Source: Saprospiraceae bacterium (GTDB lineage Bacteria > Bacteroidota > Bacteroidia > Chitinophagales > Saprospiraceae). Taken from it: DNA of 12,290 nt. The notes under the pieces are model-generated. The model saw only the letters and a program-made list of their open reading frames with translations. It was not told the origin of the DNA and did no database searches. Position 1 is the stretch's first letter. Every line of letters begins with the position of its first letter. A program made the translations under genes and the position numbers. The stretch covers positions 1 to 12,290 of the forward strand of contig JACMLK010000080.1 in assembly GCA_014379665.1 (NCBI GenBank). The letters are read 5' to 3'. Below, in pieces: positions 1 through 7,519 of the stretch.

Positions 1-442
1 ACTCATTGGCATCTACTGATGTAACAGTTGCACCTGTCGGTAAGGTAAGGTTATGGGCTCCCAAAACCACTTTGTTATTATCATTCACAAAATTAAGATC
101 ACCTACAATAGCGAGTGGGCTTAACAATGTAATATTATTGGCTGTTTTGGACATTTCCACATTTCTCAACATTGCACTGCCGCTGGTTACATTTGAATTG
201 GTAGAACCAATAAATCTGACCAGAGAAGGATTTGCAGAGGTAAATGTAGCTGCGTTGGTAAATGCACCCTGAACTTCAAGTGTGCCGTTATTGGTCACCG
301 TGCCTGTATTGTTGATAAAGTCTGTTTCCACTCTCAGGGTAGCGCCTGACTGAATGGTCACTGTCGCTCCATTATTGACAAACTGGGCTTGTGCTGCCAT
401 AGTCACCAATAAGAGAAACAATAATAGGTTAAATCTTCTCAT
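1..442 (-). CDS. Secreted repeat-rich protein, N-terminal part (runs off left edge)
   Basis: Read on the minus strand, the frame opens at ATG 442-440 and stays open to the window edge, giving 147 codons of a longer protein. The start MRRFNLLLFLLL is a signal peptide: two arginines, a leucine-rich core and an AQA|Q-type cleavage near residue 19. An in-frame ATG three codons upstream (451-449) is the alternative start. After cleavage the sequence is rich in Asn, Thr, Gly and Val with short recurring units (NNGATV, SGATL, NNTGTV, NNGTL). This is typical of beta-helix or beta-solenoid surface proteins in Bacteroidota, which often end in a T9SS sorting domain. That end is outside the window, so secretion by T9SS is inference. 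No conserved enzymatic motif is visible. Role unknown; export is well supported. Confidence 0.8.
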   Translation of the reverse strand, partial: MRRFNLLLFLLLVTMAAQAQFVNNGATVTIQSGATLRVETDFINNTGTVTNNGTLEVQGAFTNAATFTSANPSLVRFIGSTNSNVTSGSAMLRNVEMSKTANNITLLSPLAIVGDLNFVNDNNKVVLGAHNLTLPTGATVTSVDANE

Positions 443-534
443 GTGATTCATTTATTTAAATGATTTAAAATTTCTGTAAAAATATATCAAATATTAATAT
501 TAAAAACAAAAATGTAGTAAAATGTTAAAAATTC

Positions 535-545
535 TTAGTAAACGG
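535..545 (+). repeat. 11-bp direct repeat, copy 1 (TTAGTAAACGG)
   Basis: TTAGTAAACGG occurs here and again, identically, at 737-747. A shorter match, AACTAAACGG, lies between them at 611-620. All three share TAAACGG in the same orientation inside an otherwise AT-rich gap. A regulator binding site is possible; chance is not excluded. Confidence 0.45.
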
Positions 546-736
546 TATCTTTTAACAATTGAATGGTATTTTGTTATTCAATCTTTAAAAAATAAATAAT
601 CTCGGAATTTAACTAAACGGCAGCATATTCATTTTTCATTATCAGCGATTAAACCAATTCTGAACTGTAAATATACGAAATTATTCACAAATACAGACCT
701 ATCTGGCCATTAATTCAAGTCATCTATACTTTTTAG

Positions 737-747
737 TTAGTAAACGG
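737..747 (+). repeat. 11-bp direct repeat, copy 2 (TTAGTAAACGG)
   Basis: Exact second copy of the 535-545 sequence, 202 bp downstream in the same orientation, about 245 bp before the carboxyltransferase start. See copy 1 for the shared TAAACGG core. Confidence 0.45.
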
Positions 748-960
748 GCAATAATAATGAGTAAACAGATAAATGGACCTTAAGTTATTGCTATAAAAAG
801 GTAATTCCTCCTATTATCAAACGATTAAAAGGATATTTCCCCTACCTGTCATTTTTGTATAGTTTTATGTAGTACCATTTATAAAATGATTTTAGATTTA
901 TAAAGAAGTTTCGATAATGAATTTTATGAACAAAATCAATCATGGTAGTTTATAAAAAGC

Positions 961-968
961 TATTTTTG
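961..968 (+). promoter_or_regulatory. Candidate -7 promoter element for the carboxyltransferase gene
   Basis: TATTTTTG fits the Bacteroidota -7 consensus TAnnTTTG and sits 24 bp before the ATG at 992, implying a very short leader. No good TTTG-type -33 element is seen at the usual distance, and the surroundings are T-rich, so a chance match is quite possible. Confidence 0.35.
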
Positions 969-991
969 CCATCCAAAATATTTTTTTACCA

Positions 992-2533
992 ATGCGGGAT
1001 AAAATACAACGGTTACAGGATTATAAAAGCAAAGCCCTGCTTGGAGGAGGTAAAGAGAGGATTAATAAACAACATGAAAAAGGCAAACTCACTGCCAGGG
1101 AACGAATAGATCTTTTACTGGACCGGGGTTCATTTGAAGAAATAGGCATGCTGAAGGAACACAGGTCTTTTGACTTTGACATGGAAAAACAACAATTCCC
1201 GGGTGATGGAGTAGTGACAGGTTACGGCACAGTTCATGGCAGACTTATTTACGTATTTGCTCAGGATTTTACGGTTTTTGGAGGGGCACTTTCTGAAACA
1301 CATGCGGAAAAGATTTGTAAGATTATGGATCTTGCCGTGGAGAACGGAGCTCCTATCATTGGATTGAATGATTCCGGTGGAGCCCGCATTCAGGAAGGGG
1401 TCAACAGTCTTGGCGGATACGCTGATATTTTTTACAGAAACACCAGAGCTTCCGGTGTCATTCCTCAGATTTCTGCCATCATGGGACCATGCGCAGGCGG
1501 TGCCGTATATTCACCCGCCATCACAGATTTTATCATTATGGTAGAGCAAACTTCTTATATGTTTGTCACTGGTCCTAATGTCGTGAAAACTGTGACGAAC
1601 GAAGAAGTTTCAGCAGAAGACCTTGGCGGAGCACATACCCACTCTACAAAAAGTGGTGTAACTCACCTGACCGCTGTCAATGATCTTGAATGTATCCGGA
1701 AACTCAAAGTCTTACTGTCATATATACCCCAAAACTGCCATGAAAAGGTTCCGGCAATACCATATAATACTGACCATGAATACAGAGAGGTGTTGTCAGG
1801 TATTGTCCCTGAAAACCCAATGCACCCCTACGATATGAAAGAAGTCATTCAGGGTATTGTTGATGACTCGGGCTTCTTTGAAATCCATGAAGCATATGCG
1901 GAAAATATAGTGATAGGTTTTGCACGTCTGGCTGGAAAAAGTATAGGTATTATTGCCAATCAACCTTATAAACTGGCTGGTGTCCTTGATGTCGAAAGTT
2001 CAAAAAAAGCAGCCAGATTTGTCCGTTTTTGTGACTGTTTTAATATACCAATGCTGGTCCTGGTAGATGTACCGGGGTTCCTGCCCGGTACCGATCAGGA
2101 ATGGCACGGGATTATAAGTAGTGGTGCCAAGTTATTGTATGCTTTCAGTGATGCCGTAGTACCGCGAATCACGGTCATCACCCGTAAGGCTTATGGAGGT
2201 GCATACGACGTAATGAATTCGAAACATATTGGCGCTGATATGAATTATGCCTGGCCTTCAGCTGAAATTGCTGTTATGGGAGCCAAAGGTGCAAGTGAAA
2301 TTATCTTTAAACAAGAAATTTCCAAGGCAAAAAACCCGGCAGAAAGATTGCTGGAAAAAGAAGCTGAATATCAGGAAAAATTTGCCAACCCATACAGGGC
2401 GGCTGCCCGAGGATTTGTGGATGAGGTTATAGAACCGAGAGAAACACGAAGGAAACTCATCCGGTCGTTTGCCATGCTCGAAAATAAAAAAGTGACTTTA
2501 CCAAACAGGAAACACGGTAATATACCATTATAA
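992..2533 (+). CDS. pccB: Propionyl-CoA carboxylase-type carboxyltransferase (beta) subunit
   Basis: This 513-residue protein matches the usual full length of biotin-dependent acyl-CoA carboxyltransferases. They move CO2 from carboxybiotin to an acyl-CoA, here probably propionyl-CoA to (S)-methylmalonyl-CoA. Visible motifs are the N-terminal [14 protein letters not shown] (31-44), [10 protein letters not shown] (128-137), the oxyanion loop [12 protein letters not shown] (165-176), GFLPGTDQE (362-370) and AYGGAYDVM (400-408). The Asp in the last motif (D406) aligns with the residue that in characterised enzymes (Streptomyces PccB D422) favours propionyl-CoA over acetyl-CoA. The start is the canonical family N-terminus. 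There is no Shine-Dalgarno, only an A/T-rich leader. No biotin carboxylase, biotin carrier or decarboxylase membrane subunit is nearby, so partners must be encoded elsewhere. The alpha subunit of methylmalonyl-CoA decarboxylase is very similar and remains an alternative. Confidence 0.93.
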   Translation: MRDKIQRLQDYKSKALLGGGKERINKQHEKGKLTARERIDLLLDRGSFEEIGMLKEHRSFDFDMEKQQFPGDGVVTGYGTVHGRLIYVFAQDFTVFGGALSETHAEKICKIMDLAVENGAPIIGLNDSGGARIQEGVNSLGGYADIFYRNTRASGVIPQISAIMGPCAGGAVYSPAITDFIIMVEQTSYMFVTGPNVVKTVTNEEVSAEDLGGAHTHSTKSGVTHLTAVNDLECIRKLKVLLSYIPQNCHEKVPAIPYNTDHEYREVLSGIVPENPMHPYDMKEVIQGIVDDSGFFEIHEAYAENIVIGFARLAGKSIGIIANQPYKLAGVLDVESSKKAARFVRFCDCFNIPMLVLVDVPGFLPGTDQEWHGIISSGAKLLYAFSDAVVPRITVITRKAYGGAYDVMNSKHIGADMNYAWPSAEIAVMGAKGASEIIFKQEISKAKNPAERLLEKEAEYQEKFANPYRAAARGFVDEVIEPRETRRKLIRSFAMLENKKVTLPNRKHGNIPL

Positions 2534-2606
2534 GTTTAAGAGAGTAAGAAAAAGAACTTTTGGACCATTTACCTGTAAATCTCAACAATAAACAGAATGA
2601 CCATAT

Positions 2607-3110
2607 ATGCAGTCAGAAAATAATAAAATTCAGGTCTTTGTCACCGGTGGAACATTTGATAAAGACTACAATTACATTACAGGTCAGTTGTACTTTAAGG
2701 ATACCCATCTTCATCAGATGTTTGAAAGGGGTAGAAGCACTCTGGACGTCGATATCAAAACGTTGATGATGGTGGATAGTCTGGAAATAAAAGATGCCGA
2801 CAGAGAAATCATCATTTACAGTTGCAAAAATAGTCCTTTTGACAAAGTAGTCATCACCCATGGCACTGATACTATCGTAAAAACAGCCGCTGCCATTGCA
2901 AAGCATAATATTCAAAAGACCATTGTTCTTACAGGTGCCATGATCCCTTACGCATTCGGAACATCTTCGGATGGTTTCTTTAATCTGGGTGCTGCCCTTG
3001 CTTTTGTTCAGACGCTGGAATATGGCGTGTACGTGGCCATGAACGGAAGATATTACCCCTGGGATAAAGTGAAAAAAAATACCAAAACCGGATATTTTGA
3101 AGCCATATAA
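2607..3110 (+). CDS. Single-domain asparaginase-like protein (N-terminal domain only)
   Basis: The 167 residues correspond to the N-terminal catalytic domain of the bacterial L-asparaginase/glutaminase family, which is normally about 330 residues. Motif 1 is TGGTF (13-17), with T16 at the nucleophile position. Motif 2 is HGTDT (85-89), with T87 and D88 at the second catalytic Thr/Asp. K157, in KKNTKTGYF near the end, aligns with the catalytic lysine (K162 of E. coli AnsB). The C-terminal domain is absent: only 47 bp separate the stop from the next, convergent gene, with no remnant of it. Short proteins of this type are known in other bacteria, so this is probably a natural single-domain form rather than a broken gene. 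Activity on asparagine is unproven. It lies 73 bp behind the carboxyltransferase and may be cotranscribed. No signal peptide; probably cytoplasmic. Confidence 0.85.
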   Translation: MQSENNKIQVFVTGGTFDKDYNYITGQLYFKDTHLHQMFERGRSTLDVDIKTLMMVDSLEIKDADREIIIYSCKNSPFDKVVITHGTDTIVKTAAAIAKHNIQKTIVLTGAMIPYAFGTSSDGFFNLGAALAFVQTLEYGVYVAMNGRYYPWDKVKKNTKTGYFEAI

Positions 3111-3157
3111 TCTGACCCAAAAATTCAGAATCCTTTCTAATCTGGCTTGTTTTTGAT

Positions 3158-4501
3158 TCAGATCCTGCCTCCGGCTTTCAATGACAAATATTTATTGATG
3201 GTATCAATCGTCAGGTGTTCAGGTTTGGTAAGGATGCTATGAATTCCATATTTTTTTAATTCACTCACAATAAGTTTTTTCTCAAATATAAATTTTTCCG
3301 CTATAATTTTATCAAAAATTTCCTGAGTATTGTTTGTTGTGTGATTACTTAAAATTTCGAGCTCTGTATTCTGAAAAAATATGACGATCAGGAGATGATT
3401 CTTAGCCAGTACTTTGAGATAAGGCAATTGTCTTAGCATGCCATCCCTTGTTTCAAAATTTGTAAATAAAAGTAATAAACTCCGATGGGGGATATTTCGC
3501 TTTACATCACTATAAAGTCTTCCGTAATCAGATTCAAAAAAATCACTTTTAACATTGTATAAGGCTTCCATGATACGTTGCATCTGCGTGGCTTTCCGCT
3601 CTGCAATCACCCTGTTTTCCACTTTTTTTGAAAAAGATAAAAAACCCATATAGTCGTTTTTTTTCAGTACTATATTACTGACCGCCAGACATGCATTGAT
3701 AGCATAATCCAACAAACTTAAACCATCAAAAGGCATTTTCATCACTCTGCCCTGGTCTATGATCCCATACACAGCTTGTGCCCTTTCATCCTGATACTGA
3801 TTGACCATCAATTTATTGGATTTGGCTGTTGCTTTCCAATTGACTGTGCGAAAGTCATCACCTGCGACATACTCCTTGATATTTTCGAATTCCATGGTGT
3901 GCCCCAATCTTCTTACTTTTTTAAGTCCATGATACAACAGTTTTTGCGAAAAAGCCAACAATTCATATTTTTGCATCAGGACAAAAGCAGGATACACTGC
4001 AATACTTCTGTTTTCAAGGAATACAAACCGCCTCTTAATCAGTCCAATCGGCGAAGTGACAAATACATGCAATTTTCCAAAAGTCACCTGTCCTCTGAAA
4101 GTCGGGCGGAGTTGGTACTGTAACATAACAGATTCACCGGCCATAAGAATTTTGTTCAAACAAAAATCTCTGACCTGAAATTCTACCGGTATTTCTTCAA
4201 TTATGTCACAAATAACCTTGTAATTGTAGTGATTTCTCAAGCTGATGCGGATCATATTCTGGTCACCATTTGACATTTTTTCAGGTAAAATCCTATCTCC
4301 GGAAATACCTTTATCTGCATTATATACGATTAACAAATCAAACATCAGAAACAAGACCATAATGACAAATGATATTTTACCTATTAAAAAAAATACAGAT
4401 ATAAAAAACCCAACAACAAAAACGCAAATTATTCCTACCCCAAACATAAAGAATCGGCGGTGGAGGTAAAGATTATGGATAATATTGTTAATTGTACTCA
4501 T
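3158..4501 (-). CDS. DUF58 domain protein with VWA-like fold, membrane-anchored
   Basis: This 447-residue protein has two hydrophobic segments near the N-terminus (about 17-39 and 42-60), then a soluble region. The DUF58 signature spans about 204-236: EFENIKEYVAGDDFRTVNWKA followed by LMVNQYQDE. A VWA-like region follows, with a strand ending in IIDQGRVM (D249) and another at LLLLFTNFE (342-350). The metal-binding DxSxS motif is not intact: the serine positions are G251 and V253. DUF58 proteins are regular partners of MoxR ATPases, and a moxR gene lies immediately upstream across 27 bp. It is last in a five-gene minus-strand run. Likely a membrane-tethered partner or substrate adaptor of the ATPase; the molecular role is inference. 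Its 3' end faces the asparaginase-like gene, and no obvious terminator hairpin lies between them. Confidence 0.92.
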   Translation of the reverse strand: MSTINNIIHNLYLHRRFFMFGVGIICVFVVGFFISVFFLIGKISFVIMVLFLMFDLLIVYNADKGISGDRILPEKMSNGDQNMIRISLRNHYNYKVICDIIEEIPVEFQVRDFCLNKILMAGESVMLQYQLRPTFRGQVTFGKLHVFVTSPIGLIKRRFVFLENRSIAVYPAFVLMQKYELLAFSQKLLYHGLKKVRRLGHTMEFENIKEYVAGDDFRTVNWKATAKSNKLMVNQYQDERAQAVYGIIDQGRVMKMPFDGLSLLDYAINACLAVSNIVLKKNDYMGFLSFSKKVENRVIAERKATQMQRIMEALYNVKSDFFESDYGRLYSDVKRNIPHRSLLLLFTNFETRDGMLRQLPYLKVLAKNHLLIVIFFQNTELEILSNHTTNNTQEIFDKIIAEKFIFEKKLIVSELKKYGIHSILTKPEHLTIDTINKYLSLKAGGRI

Positions 4502-4528
4502 GATTTAGAGAAGGTAATTCAATTTTTA

Positions 4529-5527
4529 CTACCTGGGTACTTCGACAGATTCAATAATTTGTTTGATGATTTGCCGTGCGGTGATACCTTCCATTTCTTT
4601 CTCAGGAGTAACTACTACCCTATGGCCCAATACCGCATATGCGACTTCCCTGACGTCTTCCGGAGTGACAAAGTCGCGCCCGTTTAAGGCTGCCAGACCC
4701 TTGGAAGAATTTAACATCGCAATAGAAGCCCGGGGTGAAGCCCCAAGATATAGTAGTGGATTTTGTCTTGTATTTACGACAACCTTCGCGATATAAGCAA
4801 TGATCTGAGACTCTACCCTGATCTTCCTGACCAGATGCTGGAATGACAGTATTTCTTCAGGTGTTATTAACGATTGAATCTGACTCAATTTATCAGTAGA
4901 TATCAGGTGATGTTCCCGATGAAGGATTTCTATTTCGTCATTCAATTCAGGATAACCAATCTCAATCTTCATCAGGAACCTGTCCAGCTGAGCTTCAGGC
5001 AGTCGGTAGGTACCTTCCTGTTCAATTGGATTCTGAGTCGCAAGTATTAAAAAAGGTAAAGACATGGCATAAGTTTGCCCATCTATGGTAATCTGTCTTT
5101 CTTCCATTACCTCAAACAGGGCGGCCTGAGTTTTAGCCGGTGCACGGTTGATCTCATCGATCAGAATAATATTTGAAAAGATCGGTCCTTTCCTGTATTC
5201 AAAATCAGATTTTTTGACATCAAACACCAGGGTGCCCAATATGTCCGATGGCATGAGGTCAGGAGTAAACTGAATTCTTGAAAAACCGACGTCCAATGTT
5301 CGTGCCAGTAGTTTTGCGGTGATTGTTTTGGCTACACCGGGGACCCCTTCAAGAAGTACATGACCATTAGCTAATAAAGAAACAAGCAACATATCTATTA
5401 ATTTCTCCTGCCCGACGATGACCTTATTGATTTCTTTTCTGACAGAACCTAATTTTTCATGCACCGAAACCATGTCAATTCTGGTCTCAAAGTGTAAATG
5501 CTCACTTTGTAATATATCCTCCATCAT
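4529..5527 (-). CDS. MoxR-family AAA+ ATPase
   Basis: A complete 332-residue MoxR ATPase. Walker A is GVPGVAKT (61-68), and Walker B is ILIDE (121-125), continued by INRAPAKTQAALFEVMEE, a MoxR hallmark. Sensor 1 is ATQNP (163-167), followed by IEQEGTYRLPEAQLDRF. The sensor 2 region is GASPRAS (262-268). No membrane segment or signal peptide, so it acts in the cytoplasm. MoxR proteins work as chaperone-like ATPases that remodel or mature partner proteins, typically with VWA-domain partners. The DUF58 gene directly downstream is the expected one. It begins 2 bp after the DUF4350 stop, so translation is probably coupled. ATG codons at 5527 and 5524 are both possible starts. The neighbours differ from the Bat (BatA-E) aerotolerance locus, so it should not be called batI. 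Its target is unknown. Confidence 0.96.
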   Translation of the reverse strand: MMEDILQSEHLHFETRIDMVSVHEKLGSVRKEINKVIVGQEKLIDMLLVSLLANGHVLLEGVPGVAKTITAKLLARTLDVGFSRIQFTPDLMPSDILGTLVFDVKKSDFEYRKGPIFSNIILIDEINRAPAKTQAALFEVMEERQITIDGQTYAMSLPFLILATQNPIEQEGTYRLPEAQLDRFLMKIEIGYPELNDEIEILHREHHLISTDKLSQIQSLITPEEILSFQHLVRKIRVESQIIAYIAKVVVNTRQNPLLYLGASPRASIAMLNSSKGLAALNGRDFVTPEDVREVAYAVLGHRVVVTPEKEMEGITARQIIKQIIESVEVPR

Positions 5528-5529
5528 AG

Positions 5530-6744
5530 TTATTTATTAAATAAATTGTCAATAGATGTATTAAGCCTTTTAAGATCATCTTCCTTGCAAGTATAATCTG
5601 TATTTTGGTGTTTATTAATTAAAAACACCATTTTTTTTATTTTCTCTATATCTTTTCCTGAACGGGACTGCAATAGGTGAATAAATTTTTCGTCCAGTAC
5701 TTCTGTATTTAACTGATAGTCAGTTCTTAGTTTTTCGAGCAGATAAATGATCATCTTTTGCATCATGTCGCGAATATCTCCTTCAAGATAATACAAATTG
5801 CCGACCGTTTTTACAAAATCAACAGAAGTGTTTTTTGGTTTTGGAATAATGTTAATAATTCTCTGGCTACGTCTGATATTAAATAATACAAAAAGCAATA
5901 CTCCGATAATCAACAGCGTCCAGGCCCAATACAGAGCCGGTTGAGATTTTATAAATCTGAGTGGTGAATCTGAAATAACTTTTGATGTCTGGTTGTGCAA
6001 AGACCATACAATATCATAATGCGCAGGTATATAAGAAAATGCTGATTCGGCGTATCTATAGTAATCATCCGTCAATAAAAAATAATTTGTAAAAGCAGCC
6101 GGCTCAAGATGGATATAGAATTCACCATGGCCGTGAAGGACTTTAATAAAATTGGAATGTAGCATTTGTTCCTTCACGACATAGCCCAACGGATATGACC
6201 GAATAGTGTCATATTTTGTAAAAAAAGATCCCGAAATACCCTTATGATAAGAAATCTTAGCATTCAGTTCACAGGTATCTACAAATGAAATTGTTAGAGA
6301 GTCTTTTAAAAACAAATCCGTTTGTGGTATAAATTCAAAAGATTCCAGTTTCAGACCTAAAGAATCCAACAATATTTCAGGTAAATTTAAAGCGCTGATA
6401 AACGCAGAATTTCCTGCATCGACAAACCTCAATACGTCATGTACATTTTTTTCATTCCAAAATACTTCCTGATTGATAAAAATCAGATTATAATTAAAGA
6501 GTATGGAATCTTCAAACACCCCATCGTAGAAATAATCTTCCAATGAGATCACAGACCTCTCCACATAGGAAATGAAAAAAGAATCAATCTCCTGTTCAAG
6601 TACAAATAGCCCGAGTGGTACCTTATCTTTGGTATTATACGATGGTTTCCAATCTATCGGTTTGGTTGCCGTAAGTGATATGACAAATAGGGCCACGAGT
6701 AAGATTCCAGTTATGATTAGTATGACTTTGGCCGAATTTCCCAT
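5530..6744 (-). CDS. DUF4350 domain membrane protein
   Basis: The protein has 404 residues. A membrane segment near the N-terminus (about 7-25) is followed by a roughly 240-residue soluble region. A second membrane helix (about 271-289, starting YWAWTLLIIGVLL) precedes a cytoplasmic tail of about 115 residues rich in charged helices. The order, the N-terminal region (KPSYNTKDKVPLGLFVLEQEI) and the position between DUF4129 and moxR genes fit DUF4350. The LGLFVLEQ and FVDAGNSAFISA segments recall the amidotransferase-like fold proposed for this family. I see no catalytic Cys-His pair, so no enzymatic role is claimed. The middle region should lie outside the cytoplasmic membrane, and the tail after R291 inside, where it could contact the MoxR ATPase. 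It starts 1 bp after the DUF4129 stop. Function unknown. Confidence 0.85.
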   Translation of the reverse strand: MGNSAKVILIITGILLVALFVISLTATKPIDWKPSYNTKDKVPLGLFVLEQEIDSFFISYVERSVISLEDYFYDGVFEDSILFNYNLIFINQEVFWNEKNVHDVLRFVDAGNSAFISALNLPEILLDSLGLKLESFEFIPQTDLFLKDSLTISFVDTCELNAKISYHKGISGSFFTKYDTIRSYPLGYVVKEQMLHSNFIKVLHGHGEFYIHLEPAAFTNYFLLTDDYYRYAESAFSYIPAHYDIVWSLHNQTSKVISDSPLRFIKSQPALYWAWTLLIIGVLLFVLFNIRRSQRIINIIPKPKNTSVDFVKTVGNLYYLEGDIRDMMQKMIIYLLEKLRTDYQLNTEVLDEKFIHLLQSRSGKDIEKIKKMVFLINKHQNTDYTCKEDDLKRLNTSIDNLFNK

Positions 6745-6745
6745 A

Positions 6746-7519
6746 TCAGATCATATTGTTTGTTTCTTCAAAAGCACCGGATGCCTGTTCATATTCGGTT
6801 TGTGTCATTACAAACTCTCCGTACCATGTACAATTGTATATATACGACACATAGCTGAATGACTGACCAAGGTTTTTATCCTTGATTTCGTTTCTGTAAT
6901 CGCTGTTCGTTTTTTCCTTATGCAGGGTCACAATACCTTTCTTTGCTAGTTTAATCAGGAGGAATAAATACTGATATCTCACCGCTGATCTGAAATCATT
7001 TTGTTCCAAAGATTTTGTTATCAAGCTTTTGTAATCAATATCTGAATGCATGTCATTTTCATCTCCATAAAACAGTACTTCGCCGTCAGATTTTTTATGT
7101 ATCAGCCAGGGTCCTTTTTTTCCGAGCAGCACCGATACCAATACGTAAACACCATACATTAGTGCTAATGCAATGATGAAATAAAATAAATATACCCAAA
7201 ATATTGAAAAAGAATGATCCTTAGGTGTAGCTGCAGGCGCCTGGAATAATTGGTCCAAAAATTTCTGAAAAGCACTGGTGTCTTTTTCCAATTCTTTATA
7301 ATTAAAGGATTCATCACTGTATTTTTGTTTAAACCCCGGCAAAAATTGTCTGACTACAGATGAATCATTGGTAGAAAACGCTGATTGGTCATCCTCTTGT
7401 TTGCTATAAAAAGCCGTATCTTCATCCGGAGATGAGATAGTAGTATCCTGCATACCGATAAATGCAAAGGCAAGCCTACAACAAAATATACAGGTAAAAA
7501 GCATAAGAAATCTTTTCAT
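6746..7519 (-). CDS. DUF4129 domain membrane protein
   Basis: The protein has 257 residues. The N-terminus (MKRFLMLFTCIFCCRLAFAF) is a signal peptide or signal anchor. A low-complexity acidic and serine-rich stretch follows (about 24-100), then one strong membrane helix (about 104-132). The C-terminal region (about 155-245) is a DUF4129 domain, with SAVRYQYLFLLIKLAKKGIV and the NCTWYGEF segment as its most recognisable parts. DUF4129 domains often sit at the C-terminus of transglutaminase-like membrane proteins, but no transglutaminase domain is present here. The N-terminal part is predicted periplasmic and the DUF4129 domain cytoplasmic. Its ATG overlaps the stop of the spoIIM-like gene by 4 bp (ATGA), indicating coupled translation. 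Biochemical function unknown. Confidence 0.87.
   Translation of the reverse strand: MKRFLMLFTCIFCCRLAFAFIGMQDTTISSPDEDTAFYSKQEDDQSAFSTNDSSVVRQFLPGFKQKYSDESFNYKELEKDTSAFQKFLDQLFQAPAATPKDHSFSIFWVYLFYFIIALALMYGVYVLVSVLLGKKGPWLIHKKSDGEVLFYGDENDMHSDIDYKSLITKSLEQNDFRSAVRYQYLFLLIKLAKKGIVTLHKEKTNSDYRNEIKDKNLGQSFSYVSYIYNCTWYGEFVMTQTEYEQASGAFEETNNMI

Larger units (their letters stand above)
452..991. other. AT-rich intergenic region without a gene
   Basis: This gap of about 540 bp lies between two divergently oriented genes. It is markedly AT-rich, and I found no convincing coding frame, tRNA or rRNA on either strand. It should carry the promoters of both flanking genes. Visible structure includes three copies of TAAACGG (539-545, 614-620, 741-747), two of them inside a longer 11-bp direct repeat. 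There is also a weak GCAATAA / TTATTGC inverted pair (748-754, 785-791) and a -7-like element close to the carboxyltransferase start. No clear Bacteroidota-type promoter was seen for the minus-strand gene. Confidence 0.7.

Noticed and set aside
748..791. GCAATAA/TTATTGC inverted pair in the intergenic gap as a structured RNA
   Set aside because: Seven AT-rich base pairs around a loop of about 30 bases, with no flanking support; likely chance.
2613..2915. Minus-strand open frame of 100 codons opposite the asparaginase-like gene
   Set aside because: The plus strand carries the catalytic motifs; the complement shows no domain or start signal.
3111..3157. Asparaginase-like gene as a frameshifted full-length gene
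   Set aside because: Only 47 bp separate its stop from the convergent DUF58 gene, with no room for and no trace of the missing domain.
4529..5527. Naming the ATPase batI (Bat aerotolerance locus)
   Set aside because: BatA, BatB, BatC, BatD and BatE-type genes are absent; the flanking genes are of the DUF4350/SpoIIM type instead.
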